Below are positions 1 through 9,271 of a stretch of DNA of 64,000 nucleotides, piece after piece (within the stretch, counting starts at the first letter, position 1; every line of letters begins with the position of its first letter). The stretch is from positions 434,001 to 498,000 of the forward strand of contig NZ_OU015319.1 in assembly GCF_907163125.1 (NCBI RefSeq). Direction: 5' to 3'. Source of the DNA: Cloacibacterium caeni. GTDB lineage: Bacteria; Bacteroidota; Bacteroidia; Flavobacteriales; Weeksellaceae. A program made the position numbers and the translations under genes. The notes beneath the pieces are model-generated. The model did not search any database, was not told the DNA's origin, and was given only the letters and a program-made list of their open reading frames with translations.

Positions 1-13
1 GAATTCTTGGTTG

Positions 14-98
14 CGGAGGGTAAGGGATTCGAACCCTTGCGACCCTTGCGAGTCGACAGTTTAGCAAACTGCTCCGTTAACCACTCCGGCAACCCTCC
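14..98 (-). tRNA. tRNA-Ser (anticodon GCU)
   Basis: Read on the minus strand, the 85-nt sequence folds as a type II tRNA. The acceptor stem pairs GGAGGGT with ACCCTCC, the T-arm is AAGGG-TTCGAAT-CCCTT, there is a long variable arm CGAC...GTCG, and the anticodon loop TTGCTAA carries GCT. The discriminator base is G and the 3' CCA is not encoded. A TATATTTG box lies 43 nt upstream (141-148). Confidence 0.95.
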
Positions 99-140
99 TT
101 GCAAATTCTTTTAAGAACTTCTCTTCCGTAATTGCGAGTG

Positions 141-148
141 CAAATATA
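141..148 (-). promoter_or_regulatory. -7 promoter box for tRNA-Ser
   Basis: TATATTTG on the minus strand matches the Bacteroidota primary sigma -7 consensus TAnnTTTG and sits 43 nt before the tRNA 5' end. Confidence 0.6.
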
Positions 149-194
149 GGACAGTTTTCCTTAATAACCAAAAAAAAATTGCTAAAAATTTTCG

Positions 195-202
195 TATTTT
201 TG
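195..202 (+). promoter_or_regulatory. -7 promoter box for the amidase gene
   Basis: TATTTTTG (TAnnTTTG consensus) lies 29 nt before the ATG at 232, leaving a short leader. Confidence 0.55.
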
Positions 203-231
203 AATAAATAATCTTTTAAAAAATCAATAAA

Positions 232-1233
232 ATGCGTAATTCATTATATTTCATAGGTTTAGCGTCTTTAATTATTTCTTGCGGTTCGCAAAAAGAAATT
301 GCAAAACCTAATAATTTACCTCAACCCGCAACATCTACGATACCAAATCCTCCCAAATCAGAGATTAAACATGATGTACATGGCGATTATTTTACAGTAA
401 ATATAGCAGACCCAACTAAAAATGATAACACCATCAGTTATGGTTCTTTGGTGGGAGCAAAACCAGAAGGGTATAAAGTAACCAGAAATCATTTTCCTGC
501 CATTGCACAAAATTTCAGACAGAAATATGTGATTTTACATTACACAGCTTTAGATCATGATAAATCTGTGAGGGTTTTAACCACTCAAGCCGTAAGTTCT
601 CACTATTTGGTGAATGATTCTACCGATATAGAAATTTATCAGTTGGTAGACGAAAATAAAAGATCTTATCATGCAGGAATCAGTTCATGGAGAAAAGATG
701 CAACGCTTAATGATACTTCTATCGGCATAGAAATCGTGAATGAAGGTTTTAAAGTAGTTGTCGGAAAAAGAGTTTTCGTTCCGTTTCCTGAACATCAAGT
801 GAAAAAAGTAGCCGCTTTGGTTCAAGATATTGTAACGCGTTACCAAATTCCGCCGACCAATGTTTTAGCACATTCAGACATTGCGCCAACTCGTAAACAA
901 GATCCAGGTCCATTATTTCCTTGGAAAAAATTGTATGACGAATACGGAATAGGAATGTGGTATGATGATGCTACAGTGCAGAGTTTCCAATCTCAAATTA
1001 TTCCAGAAGAATTTAATGCAAAAATCAATGACATGGCTTTTGTGATGAAAGTACAGATTGCCCTAAAACAATTTGGCTATGGAGTTACAGAAACTGGAGT
1101 TTGGGATGATGCTACTAAGAAGACTATTGAGGCTTTCCAATATCATTTTAGACCACAAAATTACGATGGAAAAATAGATATAGAAACGTGGGCGATTTTA
1201 CAGGCTCTCATTCAGAAATATCCCAATAAATAA
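232..1233 (+). CDS. N-acetylmuramoyl-L-alanine amidase, lipoprotein
   Basis: Cleaves the amide bond between muramic acid and the stem peptide of peptidoglycan. The protein has 333 residues. It begins with a lipoprotein signal whose lipobox ends at Cys17 (LIISC), so it is probably membrane anchored on the periplasmic side. Residues about 90-225 form an Amidase_2/AmpD-like domain with the zinc-binding pattern V-I-L-H-Y-T near the start and A-H-S-D-I-A-P-x-R-K-x-D-P-G near the end. Residues about 265-330 look like a peptidoglycan-binding module (PG_binding_1 type: G-V-W-D...T..AI..FQ). A TATTTTTG box upstream supports this start. An M16 protease gene follows after 18 bp, so the two may be cotranscribed. 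Whether it recycles or remodels the wall cannot be read from the sequence. Confidence 0.9.
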   Translation: MRNSLYFIGLASLIISCGSQKEIAKPNNLPQPATSTIPNPPKSEIKHDVHGDYFTVNIADPTKNDNTISYGSLVGAKPEGYKVTRNHFPAIAQNFRQKYVILHYTALDHDKSVRVLTTQAVSSHYLVNDSTDIEIYQLVDENKRSYHAGISSWRKDATLNDTSIGIEIVNEGFKVVVGKRVFVPFPEHQVKKVAALVQDIVTRYQIPPTNVLAHSDIAPTRKQDPGPLFPWKKLYDEYGIGMWYDDATVQSFQSQIIPEEFNAKINDMAFVMKVQIALKQFGYGVTETGVWDDATKKTIEAFQYHFRPQNYDGKIDIETWAILQALIQKYPNK

Positions 1234-1251
1234 TTAAGAAATAAGAAATTA

Positions 1252-4122
1252 ATGCAGACGAAATTAGTATTAAAAACTAAAAATTTTACAGATAAAAACG
1301 GGTACACTTACCAACAAGTAGAAGGAGATGAAACGGGTGTAAGAATTTACAAATTAAACAATGGATTAACGGTTTATTTGGCTCAAAATGACGATGCTCC
1401 TAGAATCCAAACCTATATTCCAGTAAGAACGGGAAGCAATAATGATCCATCAGACAATACAGGATTGGCGCATTATTTAGAGCACATGATGTTCAAAGGA
1501 ACGAGCAAATTAGGAACTCTGGATTGGGAAAAAGAAAAAGTATTATTAGACCAAATTTCTGATTTGTACGAACTGCACAAATCAGAACAAAACCCAGAAA
1601 TAAAGAAGGAAATTTATAGAAAAATAGACGAAATTTCTCAAGAAGCCAGTCAATATGCGATTGCCAATGAATATGACAAAGTCATTTCTTCTTTGGGTGC
1701 AACAGGAACCAATGCGCACACTTGGTTAGACGAAACCGTTTATAAAAATAACATTCCGAATAATGAATTGGAAAAATGGCTCAAAATAGAAAAAGAGCGT
1801 TTTTCTAGTCTAGTTTTAAGGCTTTTTCATACTGAGTTAGAATCGGTTTACGAAGAATTCAATCGTGCGCAAGACAATGATGTGAGGTTGGTAAATTACG
1901 CGCTTATGGAAGCCCTTTTTCCGAAGCATCCTAATGGTCAACAAACCACTCTGGGGAAATCTGAGCATTTGAAAAATCCTTCTATGCAGGCTATTCATCA
2001 ATATTTCAATGATTTTTATGTGCCTAATAATATGGCGATGGTTTTGGTGGGAGATTTAGATTTTGAAGAAACCATTCTTTTGGTCGATCAATATTTTGGA
2101 AAGTTTGAGTACAAAGAACTTCCTAAGAAAGAAAAAATCATAGAAGAACCTCAAACCGAAATTGTAGAAAGAATTGTAAAAAGTCCTTCTGCGCCTAGAT
2201 TAAACATCGCTTGGAGAACAGATTCTTATGGAACAAAAGAAGAGCATTTGGCAGAAATGGTGGCTCAGATTCTCTCCAATTCTGGCGAAGCAGGTTTGCT
2301 GGATTTAAACATTAACCAAAAGCATAAAGCGCTCAGAAGTTATGCTTATGAATTGGGTTTTAAGCAATACGGATTGTTCTCGCTCATGATTGTTCCGAAG
2401 GAAAATCAATCTTTAGAAGAGGCAGAACAACTGCTTTTGGCAGAGATAGAAAAAGTGAAAAATGGTGATTTCCCAGATTGGTTAATTCCTGCGATTATCA
2501 ATGATATGAAATTGCAGAAAATCAGAAATCTAGAAACTGCAGATGGTTTAGCAACAGCGCTTTACGGGATTTATATCAATGACAGAACTTGGGAAGAAGA
2601 ACTTTCGGAAATTGAGAAATTTGAGAAAATTACCAAGCAAGATGTGGTAGATTTTGCACAAAAATTCTTCCAAAAAAATTATGTGATCGTTAAAAAATTG
2701 CGTGGCGAAAACGAAAATCTTATCCGAGTAGAAAATCCGGGAATTACTCCTGTTAAAATCAATAGAGAAGCACAATCTGAGTTTTTGACCGAAATTCTTC
2801 ACCAAAAATCTTCAGAAATTACTCCTAAATTTATTGATTATAAAAATATGATTGAGGAAACTCAAATTGGGGATAAAAAAATCAGTTTTGTTAGAAATAA
2901 ATACAATCATATTGCGCAGTTGCATTTGATTTACAAAATCGGAACAGACCATGATAAAGAGCTTTTCTTAGCGGTACAAGTTTTGCAATATTTGGGAACT
3001 TCTCGTTTTTCGGCGGATCAATTAAGCCAAGAGTTTTTTAAATTGGGAATCAGTAATGATTTTAAAACGTATGACGACCAAATGATTATTTTGCTCACTG
3101 GTTTTGAGGAAAATCTAATCAAAGGTTTTGAACTTTTAAAACATTGGATTACCGAAGTTAAACCAGATGATGAGGTCTATGAAAGTACGATAGAATTGAT
3201 TTTAGAAAGCCGAAATGTCGCTAAAAAAGACAAGTCAAGAATCATGACGGCATTAAGTCATTATGCTAAATTTGGTGAAAATTCCAGATTCAGAGATGTG
3301 ATTCCTGAAGAAAAATTAAGAGCAACGAAAGTAGAACATCTTACTGAAAAAGTGAAGAATTTGACCCAATTACCTTATGAAATTTTCTTCTACGGTAAAG
3401 ATTTTGAGGGGTTCAAAGAAAAAATTCAGCCGTTGTTAGAAAAAGCAACACTCACCATTCCAAAGCCGAAAATTTATCAAGAACTGGAAACTCAAGGAAA
3501 AGTTTTCTTTACCAATTATGATATGGTACAAATGGAAATGAGTAAAATTGGTAGGGCTTCTCAACTGAATACCGAAAATTACGGAAAAATCAATGTTTTT
3601 AATGAATATTTTGGCAGAGGTTTGTCGTCTATTGTTTTTCAGGAACTCAGAGAAAGCAAGAGTTTAGCGTATTCTGCGTATGTAAATTACTCTACTGCGA
3701 CTTATTTGGATAGACATAATTACGTGGTAAGTTACATTGGTACACAAGCCAATAAATTGCATTTAGCAGTAGATGCGATGGCGGATTTAATGCAAGATTT
3801 GCCTCAAATTCCTACGCAATTTAATAATGCTAAAAATTCTGCGCTGAAACAAATTGCATCTACCCGAATAACCAGAACCAATATTTTCTTTAATTTTTTA
3901 AATCTTAAAAAAATAGGAATAGATTATGATATTAGAGAAAAAATTTACCACGAAATAGAAAATCTACAGTTAGAAGATTTAACCCAATTCTACAATCAAG
4001 AAATAAAACCGATCTCTTATAATGTTGCCATCATGGGCAAAAAAGAAAATTTAGACCATTCTGCGATTGAAAACTTAGGAGATTTTCACGAACTGAGTTT
4101 AGAAGAAATTTTTGGATATTAA
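1252..4122 (+). CDS. M16 family zinc metalloprotease (two-lobe)
   Basis: Predicted zinc peptidase of the pitrilysin/insulinase clan, 956 residues. The inverted zinc motif HxxEH is visible as H-Y-L-E-H at residues 74-78 within G-L-A-H-Y-L-E-H-M-M-F-K-G, and the distal glutamate helix as E-S-V-Y-E-E-F. Two M16 halves can be followed: an active N-terminal half with a typical PNN-A-V-GD segment near residue 260 and a C-terminal half beginning near residue 540 that lacks the motif. The length is close to that of flavobacterial M16 proteins with both lobes in one chain. No signal peptide is seen, so it may be cytoplasmic or its start may be misplaced. A hairpin-T-tract terminator at 4236 follows. 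Confidence 0.9.
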   Translation: MQTKLVLKTKNFTDKNGYTYQQVEGDETGVRIYKLNNGLTVYLAQNDDAPRIQTYIPVRTGSNNDPSDNTGLAHYLEHMMFKGTSKLGTLDWEKEKVLLDQISDLYELHKSEQNPEIKKEIYRKIDEISQEASQYAIANEYDKVISSLGATGTNAHTWLDETVYKNNIPNNELEKWLKIEKERFSSLVLRLFHTELESVYEEFNRAQDNDVRLVNYALMEALFPKHPNGQQTTLGKSEHLKNPSMQAIHQYFNDFYVPNNMAMVLVGDLDFEETILLVDQYFGKFEYKELPKKEKIIEEPQTEIVERIVKSPSAPRLNIAWRTDSYGTKEEHLAEMVAQILSNSGEAGLLDLNINQKHKALRSYAYELGFKQYGLFSLMIVPKENQSLEEAEQLLLAEIEKVKNGDFPDWLIPAIINDMKLQKIRNLETADGLATALYGIYINDRTWEEELSEIEKFEKITKQDVVDFAQKFFQKNYVIVKKLRGENENLIRVENPGITPVKINREAQSEFLTEILHQKSSEITPKFIDYKNMIEETQIGDKKISFVRNKYNHIAQLHLIYKIGTDHDKELFLAVQVLQYLGTSRFSADQLSQEFFKLGISNDFKTYDDQMIILLTGFEENLIKGFELLKHWITEVKPDDEVYESTIELILESRNVAKKDKSRIMTALSHYAKFGENSRFRDVIPEEKLRATKVEHLTEKVKNLTQLPYEIFFYGKDFEGFKEKIQPLLEKATLTIPKPKIYQELETQGKVFFTNYDMVQMEMSKIGRASQLNTENYGKINVFNEYFGRGLSSIVFQELRESKSLAYSAYVNYSTATYLDRHNYVVSYIGTQANKLHLAVDAMADLMQDLPQIPTQFNNAKNSALKQIASTRITRTNIFFNFLNLKKIGIDYDIREKIYHEIENLQLEDLTQFYNQEIKPISYNVAIMGKKENLDHSAIENLGDFHELSLEEIFGY

Positions 4123-4182
4123 AACTGAAAATTTTATAAAATAAGGTAGTTATAGTGTAACAAATAAAAAATTTAATAGACT

Positions 4183-4263
4183 TACCTTTGTATTACTCTA
4201 CAGAGGTAAGAGTAAATTTCATCATTTGTGTTTGGCCTCAGAAGAAATTCTGAGGTTTTTTTT
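4183..4263 (+). ncRNA. candidate small RNA with own promoter box and terminator
   Basis: The gap after the M16 gene contains a perfect -7 box TACCTTTG (4183-4190). About 45 nt later comes a perfect 8-bp hairpin (CCTCAGAA-GAAA-TTCTGAGG, 4236-4255) followed by eight T. A transcript starting near 4196 would be about 60-65 nt and has no ORF of note. No convincing -33 element is seen, so the hairpin may simply terminate the M16 transcript. Confidence 0.3.
4236..4263 (+). terminator. Rho-independent terminator after M16 gene
   Basis: Perfect 8-bp stem CCTCAGAA/TTCTGAGG with GAAA tetraloop, then T8. Confidence 0.8.
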
Positions 4264-4276
4264 ATGACTAGATTTT

Positions 4277-4310
4277 AAAAAAAAAAGAACGCACCTTTTG
4301 GCGCGTTCTT
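4277..4310 (-). terminator. terminator of the S46 peptidase gene
   Basis: The 8-bp stem AAGAACGC/GCGTTCTT (4285-4292 with 4303-4310) is followed on the minus strand by a run of T (4284-4277). It lies 22 bp beyond the peptidase stop. Confidence 0.75.
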
Positions 4311-4331
4311 ACTAAAATATTTTATCGAAAA

Positions 4332-6470
4332 TTATTTTACAATTTTCATTTCGTCTAATAACCATCTTGCTCCAGCAAATTTATCGATGATAAATAAAAT
4401 ATACTTGGTCTGAACCATAATATTTCTACTGAATCTAGGGTCAAAATTAATGTCACTCATCGTGCCTTCCCATTGTCTGTCAAAATTTAAACCGATAAGG
4501 TTTCCTTTTTTGTCGAGAGCTGGACTTCCTGAGTTTCCACCAGTGGTATGATTGGTTGCAGTAAATGCTAATGGGATTTTTCCTGCTGCATTTTTGTAAT
4601 CGCCATAATCTTTGGTGTTGTATAACTGAATTAATTTTTGTGGAACATCAAATTCATAATCTCCAGGTACATATTTTTCCATTACACCATCTAAAGTGGT
4701 TTCATAGTGGTAAGAAATCGCATCTGCAGGATTAGAACCTTTCACTTTTCCGTAAGTTACTCTGAGTGTAGAATTCGCATCTGGGAAAAATTTTCTTTCG
4801 GTATCTGTAGCCATCATTTGCGCTAAATATTTCTTTTGCAAAGCGTCTATTTTGCTTTGTAAACCTACATATTGAGCATCTGCTTTATTTACATAAGTTT
4901 CTCTCATTTTGGTTAAAGTCTGATAAATAGGGTCAGCTTTCAGATTTTTTACCAATTCTGGAATATTTGAGAAAACTTGGTCAATATTAGAATAAACGGT
5001 AGCTCCGTTTACCGAATTTCTTCCTGAAATCACAGAATTTCTGCTCCAGTTTTCAAGAACTTGAAGATTTTGGTTCACATCTTTAAATTGAGCAAAACCT
5101 TCTGGTAAAAATTCTGGTGCAGTTTTATTTGCATATAAAGCCAAAAGTTTAGCAGTAACTTTAGCATCTAATTCGCCGTCATAATCTTTGTAGAATCCAG
5201 AAAGTCTGTTTTTAAAACCTTTTACAGCTTTATCATCTACTTTTCCTGCTTCATAATTTTGTACGAAAGCATAAAACTGATTTGCCAACGTTAATGTTTC
5301 AGCATTTCGTAGAATTTCGCTGTAATAAGCATTGTTTAAAGCATAAGGCGCTTGTTGGTCATACAGTTTTTTAAATTCATCAAGAGACGTTTTAATTTCT
5401 GAATTTTTAGCCACTAGAGAACTTTCATAAGCTTGTTTTTTAGCAACAGCGTTTGATTTTTTAAGACCTTTTGTTTCGCCAATCCATTTTTTCCAATAAT
5501 TGGCAACAGAAGCGTATTTAGAAGCATATTTAATTCTGGTAGCATCGTCTGCACGCATTTTTTCGTCTAGCGTTTTCAGCGCGATGTCTCTTACTTCAAT
5601 TCTCGCAGGATTGGTATCTGTGATGATTTTTTCAATCGCTACGCTTGGCAAATATTCATTGGTTCTACCCGGAAATCCGAAAACGAAAGTGAAATCATTT
5701 TCCTTAATGTCTTTTACAGAAATCGGTAAGAAATGTTTTGGCGTAAAAGGAATATTGTCTTTAGAATATTCCGCTGGTTTGTTGTTTTTATCAGCGTAAA
5801 TTCTAAACATAGAAAAATCACCAGTATGTCTTGGCCAAACCCAGTTATCCGTATCAGAACCGAATTTACCAATGCTTTGTGGTGGTGCTCCTACTAATCT
5901 GATGTCTTTATAGGTTTCTACTACAAATGCATAATATTTATTTCCTGCAAACATAGGTCTTACAATAATACTTTGGTAAGATTCTATTTTTTGAGATTTC
6001 TTGTAAGCGTCTATATTTTCATTGATTTTTTTAGTCAATTCTGCTCCACTTAATGAAGAAGTATTGCCTAAAATATCTTGAGTAATTTCTTTAATATCCG
6101 TAACAAAATCTACGGTAACGCCAGGGTTTGGCAATTCTTCCTCCATGTTTTTTGCCCAATATCCATTGGTCAATAAATCATTTTCTACGGTAGAATGGCT
6201 TTGGATATTGTCATAACCGCAGTGGTGATTGGTTAATAATAAACCTTTTGGAGAAATAATTTCTGCGGTACAACCTCCGTCAAACTGAACTACAGCGTCT
6301 TTGATACTCGGTTTTTCAGTGTTCCAAATGTCTTGGGCTTTGATTTTCATTCCCAGAGATTTCATCTCTTTTTCATTAATTTCAGTAGGAATCCACATTC
6401 CTCCGTATTGCTGACAAAAAAAAGCAACAGCCTGAAATAATGTCGCTATAATAAACGTTTTCTTAAGCAT
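4332..6470 (-). CDS. S46 family dipeptidyl-peptidase, DPP11-like
   Basis: Periplasmic serine exopeptidase of the S46 family that removes dipeptides from peptide N-termini; 712 residues, the usual family length. A signal peptide covers about residues 1-20. The catalytic His is in L-T-N-H-H-C-G-Y (residues 79-86), and the nucleophile is Ser647 in G-G-N-S-G-S-P. In the family, the residue after the N-F-D segment separates DPP7 (Gly, hydrophobic P1) from DPP11 (Arg, acidic P1). Here it is Arg665 (N-F-D-R-x-W-E-G-T-M), so specificity for Asp/Glu at P1 is inferred. It is transcribed alone, convergent with the M16 gene, with a good terminator. This enzyme supports amino acid use from peptides in flavobacteria. 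Confidence 0.9.
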   Translation of the reverse strand: MLKKTFIIATLFQAVAFFCQQYGGMWIPTEINEKEMKSLGMKIKAQDIWNTEKPSIKDAVVQFDGGCTAEIISPKGLLLTNHHCGYDNIQSHSTVENDLLTNGYWAKNMEEELPNPGVTVDFVTDIKEITQDILGNTSSLSGAELTKKINENIDAYKKSQKIESYQSIIVRPMFAGNKYYAFVVETYKDIRLVGAPPQSIGKFGSDTDNWVWPRHTGDFSMFRIYADKNNKPAEYSKDNIPFTPKHFLPISVKDIKENDFTFVFGFPGRTNEYLPSVAIEKIITDTNPARIEVRDIALKTLDEKMRADDATRIKYASKYASVANYWKKWIGETKGLKKSNAVAKKQAYESSLVAKNSEIKTSLDEFKKLYDQQAPYALNNAYYSEILRNAETLTLANQFYAFVQNYEAGKVDDKAVKGFKNRLSGFYKDYDGELDAKVTAKLLALYANKTAPEFLPEGFAQFKDVNQNLQVLENWSRNSVISGRNSVNGATVYSNIDQVFSNIPELVKNLKADPIYQTLTKMRETYVNKADAQYVGLQSKIDALQKKYLAQMMATDTERKFFPDANSTLRVTYGKVKGSNPADAISYHYETTLDGVMEKYVPGDYEFDVPQKLIQLYNTKDYGDYKNAAGKIPLAFTATNHTTGGNSGSPALDKKGNLIGLNFDRQWEGTMSDINFDPRFSRNIMVQTKYILFIIDKFAGARWLLDEMKIVK

Positions 6471-6579
6471 TAATTCATATTTTAAAATGAGTGCCTAAAA
6501 TTAATCAAAAAATATCATCATCTCACAATTTTGAAAGCATTTAACATAATTGTATAAAACATTTGGAGACGTATCCATC

Positions 6580-6587
6580 TATCTTTG
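6580..6587 (+). promoter_or_regulatory. -7 box deciding the start at 6617
   Basis: TATCTTTG fits TAnnTTTG. It lies inside the longest reading frame, which could open at a TTG at 6563. Transcription would therefore start after that TTG, and the ATG at 6617 is the likely start. Confidence 0.55.
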
Positions 6588-6616
6588 CCTTAACCAAATC
6601 ACAAAATTTTTATAAA

Positions 6617-7093
6617 ATGACTACACATCACACAGAAGATAGATTACAGCATTATGAATTTGACCAGTATACGGTGACCACCAATTTTGCAACCTATGAA
6701 GATGCGGTAAATTATGCCAATGAACACCAAGGTGAATTGGTAGAAGTAGGTTTTACAGATGGTTCTGATAATCCTACACCCAATGATTCGGCGAAGTTGG
6801 TAGAAAGTAAAAAACCTTTTAAGGTAGAATTACCAGATCATCCCAATTATAGAGTGCTTTATTCTGATGCTGAAGGATTTCAAGAAATGGCAGACCAAAT
6901 TCTTTTTGAAATGAAAAAAGCAGAAAATGACATGCTGCCAGAAGATATTTTGTCTGACCAAAATATTGCACCAGGAGATAGAATCATTATCACAGATGAA
7001 AGCGGTGTAAATACCGTAACTACTAGAGAAAGAATTAAATTTTTAATGCGAGGAAATGTATACGAACTTGCCGTAAAAACAAATAACATTTAA
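6617..7093 (+). CDS. conserved small protein of unknown function (paralog of 9272 gene)
   Basis: A 158-residue acidic soluble protein with no signal peptide or membrane segment. I do not recognise a named family. It is clearly related to the protein at 9272-9700. Both share a segment with Y-A/F-A...G-E-L-x-E, then A-K-L-V-E-x-K-x-P-F-x-V-E-L, a Y-x-V-x-Y-S segment, and the same C-terminus Y-E-L-A-V-K. The two genes flank the SulP transporter. The start at 6617 is chosen because the -7 box at 6580 lies downstream of the alternative TTG. A hairpin at 7139 ends the unit. A sensing or regulatory role is possible but unsupported. Confidence 0.75.
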   Translation: MTTHHTEDRLQHYEFDQYTVTTNFATYEDAVNYANEHQGELVEVGFTDGSDNPTPNDSAKLVESKKPFKVELPDHPNYRVLYSDAEGFQEMADQILFEMKKAENDMLPEDILSDQNIAPGDRIIITDESGVNTVTTRERIKFLMRGNVYELAVKTNNI

Positions 7094-7138
7094 ACAGACA
7101 AATTTACTTCATATTTTCAGTATTTGATTTTTAGACCG

Positions 7139-7169
7139 AAAGCCTTCATAATGTTATGAGGGCTTTTTA
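7139..7169. terminator. bidirectional terminator between converging genes
   Basis: A stem of at least nine pairs (AAAGCCTTCAT with ATGAGGGCTTT, one G-U) with T tract on the plus strand and A tract before it. It overlaps the last codon of the SulP gene and can serve both strands. Confidence 0.65.
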
Positions 7170-8732
7170 ATGAGAAATCGCCGCAGTTTCTACGGTTTCT
7201 ATATTAATCATTTGAAGCTGAATGTGTCTGTCATGTGCTTTATTTTTGAAATCTGAAATAATTTCTAAAACATCATGGTCTATAAAATGAACTTCGGAGC
7301 CGTCAATAGTTAATACGGAATAAGCAGGAACTTTATCCAAAGCATTTTTAATTTTCACTTTATTGATGAAGGTTACATTGCTGTGAAGTTTCAATTTATA
7401 TTGGTTAATCCCTTGAAAATGCGTTTTTTCTATGTCGTAATTTTCTTTGAAATTTTCTTTGATGATGTAATAAATAGAAATCAATAAACCAATAGAAACA
7501 CCTATTAATAAGTCTGTTACAAGGATAATAATAATAGTGGCGATAAATGGAATAAACTGTTTTAAACCGAGTTTAAAGAGATGTTTATAAATCTCAATTC
7601 TTGTCAATCCAAAACCTGTAATAATCAAAATAGCAGATAAAGAAGCATACGGAATCATATTAATCAAAAACGGAATCAGCAATACAGAGAGCAATAAAAA
7701 TATTCCATGCATGAAGGCTGAAACTTTAGTTTTTGCGCCAGCTTCTATATTAGCAGAACCTCTTACAACTACTGCAGTGATGGGAATTGCGCCTACAAGT
7801 CCACAAAGGAAATTACCAATTCCTTGCGCAATTAATTCACGATTTACAGGCGTGATTCTGTTGTGACGGTCTAGTTTATCCATCGCTTCTATACAAAGCA
7901 AAGTTTCTAGTGTAGCCAAAATTCCTATGAGAATTCCGTCTTTCCAGATTTCTTGATTGCTCAGAATTTTAGAAAATTCAGGAAATTTAATTTCTGCAAA
8001 CATATTTTCTGGAATATTCACCAATTGATTAGGTTTCAAAGCATAAGAAGAACCGAAATAATTCATTAAAAAGTTGATTAAAATTCCAAAAATAACCACC
8101 AAAAGTGGAGCAGGAATCTTATTGAATTTTTGAAACTGTGGTTTTTTCATCAGAATTAAAATCGCCAAAGAAATCACAGAAATAAAAACGGCACCTCTGG
8201 TAATATGAGAATTAAATTCAACTAAGTTTCCTAAGAAATTTTTTGAAGTAAAGATTTGTACAAAACCACTCGTCCAAAAATCAGGTTGATTGTAACCTAA
8301 AGCCAATGGAATTTGTTTAGAAATCAAGATAATTCCTATAGCAGCCATCATTCCTTTAATCACCGAACTGGGAAAATAACTGGCAAAAACACCCAGTTTT
8401 AAAACGCCTAATAAAATTTGGAATAGTCCAGCAATAATAACAGTTAATAAAAAAGTTTGAAAATCGCCTAGACTGATGATAGAAGCGGCGACAACCGTAG
8501 TTAAACCAGCAGCAGGACCAGAAACAGCTAAATCTGAACCACTCAAAACTCCTACTACAATTCCACCGATAATTCCTGATAAAATACCCGAATAAAGTGG
8601 AGCTCCAGAAGCTAATGCAACACCCAAACACAAGGGAAGTGCAACTAGAAAAACCGTGAGACCTGCTGATAAATCGTGTCTCTTAAACATTAACCAATAA
8701 TACTTAAACGTTCTATCAAGATGCAAATCCAT
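7167..8732 (-). CDS. SulP family inorganic anion transporter
   Basis: Inner-membrane secondary transporter of the SulP/SLC26 family, 521 residues. Roughly eleven or twelve hydrophobic segments fill residues 20-425. They include the glycine/alanine-rich early helices (V-A-L-P-L-C-L-G-V-A-L-A-S-G and S-G-P-A-A-G-L). A cytoplasmic STAS domain follows at about residues 430-521 (L-T-I-D-G-S-E-V-H-F-I-D). The family carries sulfate, bicarbonate or related anions; the sequence alone does not decide which. A TAAATTTG box sits 18 nt upstream. Related small genes of unknown function lie on both sides, and no carbonic anhydrase gene is next to it. Confidence 0.9.
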   Translation of the reverse strand: MDLHLDRTFKYYWLMFKRHDLSAGLTVFLVALPLCLGVALASGAPLYSGILSGIIGGIVVGVLSGSDLAVSGPAAGLTTVVAASIISLGDFQTFLLTVIIAGLFQILLGVLKLGVFASYFPSSVIKGMMAAIGIILISKQIPLALGYNQPDFWTSGFVQIFTSKNFLGNLVEFNSHITRGAVFISVISLAILILMKKPQFQKFNKIPAPLLVVIFGILINFLMNYFGSSYALKPNQLVNIPENMFAEIKFPEFSKILSNQEIWKDGILIGILATLETLLCIEAMDKLDRHNRITPVNRELIAQGIGNFLCGLVGAIPITAVVVRGSANIEAGAKTKVSAFMHGIFLLLSVLLIPFLINMIPYASLSAILIITGFGLTRIEIYKHLFKLGLKQFIPFIATIIIILVTDLLIGVSIGLLISIYYIIKENFKENYDIEKTHFQGINQYKLKLHSNVTFINKVKIKNALDKVPAYSVLTIDGSEVHFIDHDVLEIISDFKNKAHDRHIQLQMINIETVETAAISH

Positions 8733-8749
8733 TGTTCTAAATTTTAATA

Positions 8750-8757
8750 CAAATTTA
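8750..8757 (-). promoter_or_regulatory. -7 box of the SulP gene
   Basis: TAAATTTG on the minus strand, 17 nt before the ATG at 8732. Confidence 0.55.
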
Positions 8758-8851
8758 TGAAAATTTAAAACTTTGTCCTGAGAAAGTTATAAAATGTTAA
8801 TTCTGTATGAAATCAAGAAAATATTATAAAATACTAAGCGCTTGTTTAATC

Positions 8852-8859
8852 TAATTTTG
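8852..8859 (+). promoter_or_regulatory. -7 box deciding the start at 8872
   Basis: TAATTTTG fits TAnnTTTG and lies inside the longer frame that could begin at 8842, so the ATG at 8872 is preferred. Confidence 0.5.
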
Positions 8860-8871
8860 TACTGTAAAATC

Positions 8872-9264
8872 ATGCTTAGTTTTAATCACATACTGCAACT
8901 GTTTATTTTGGCGATACCTATTGCTTGTATCGCTTGGACAGTTACGCACGAAGAAATTTTCAAAGAACCGCGAGAATATTGTCAAAAAAGAGTAGAAAAC
9001 GCAACTTCACTCTCGGAGAAAAAGTTTTTTTATCTCTTTACCTGTGAGTATTGTTTTAGTCATTATGTGACGATATTTTTCTTATTGATCACAAATTTCA
9101 CCTTGTTCTTTGAAGATTGGCGAGGATATCTCATTGCAGGATTTTCATTAGTTTGGATAGCCAATATTTACATGAGCTTATTTGGTTTCTTGAGACAAAA
9201 CCTAAAAGCCGAAAAAATAGAAGCAAAAATTAAAAATATTGAGTACAACGATTTAAAAAAATAA
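8872..9264 (+). CDS. small membrane protein of unknown function
   Basis: A protein of 130 residues with about three hydrophobic segments (residues 5-22, 57-80 and 85-108) and a charged tail rich in Lys/Glu. A Cys-x-x-Cys pair (T-C-E-Y-C-F-S-H) stands at the mouth of the second membrane segment. It recalls DUF1360-type proteins, which have a C-x-x-C before a helix, but I am not sure of this. It is divergent from the SulP gene and 7 bp upstream of the small gene at 9272, which suggests a two-gene operon. Confidence 0.7.
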   Translation: MLSFNHILQLFILAIPIACIAWTVTHEEIFKEPREYCQKRVENATSLSEKKFFYLFTCEYCFSHYVTIFFLLITNFTLFFEDWRGYLIAGFSLVWIANIYMSLFGFLRQNLKAEKIEAKIKNIEYNDLKK

Positions 9265-9271
9265 AAATTAA

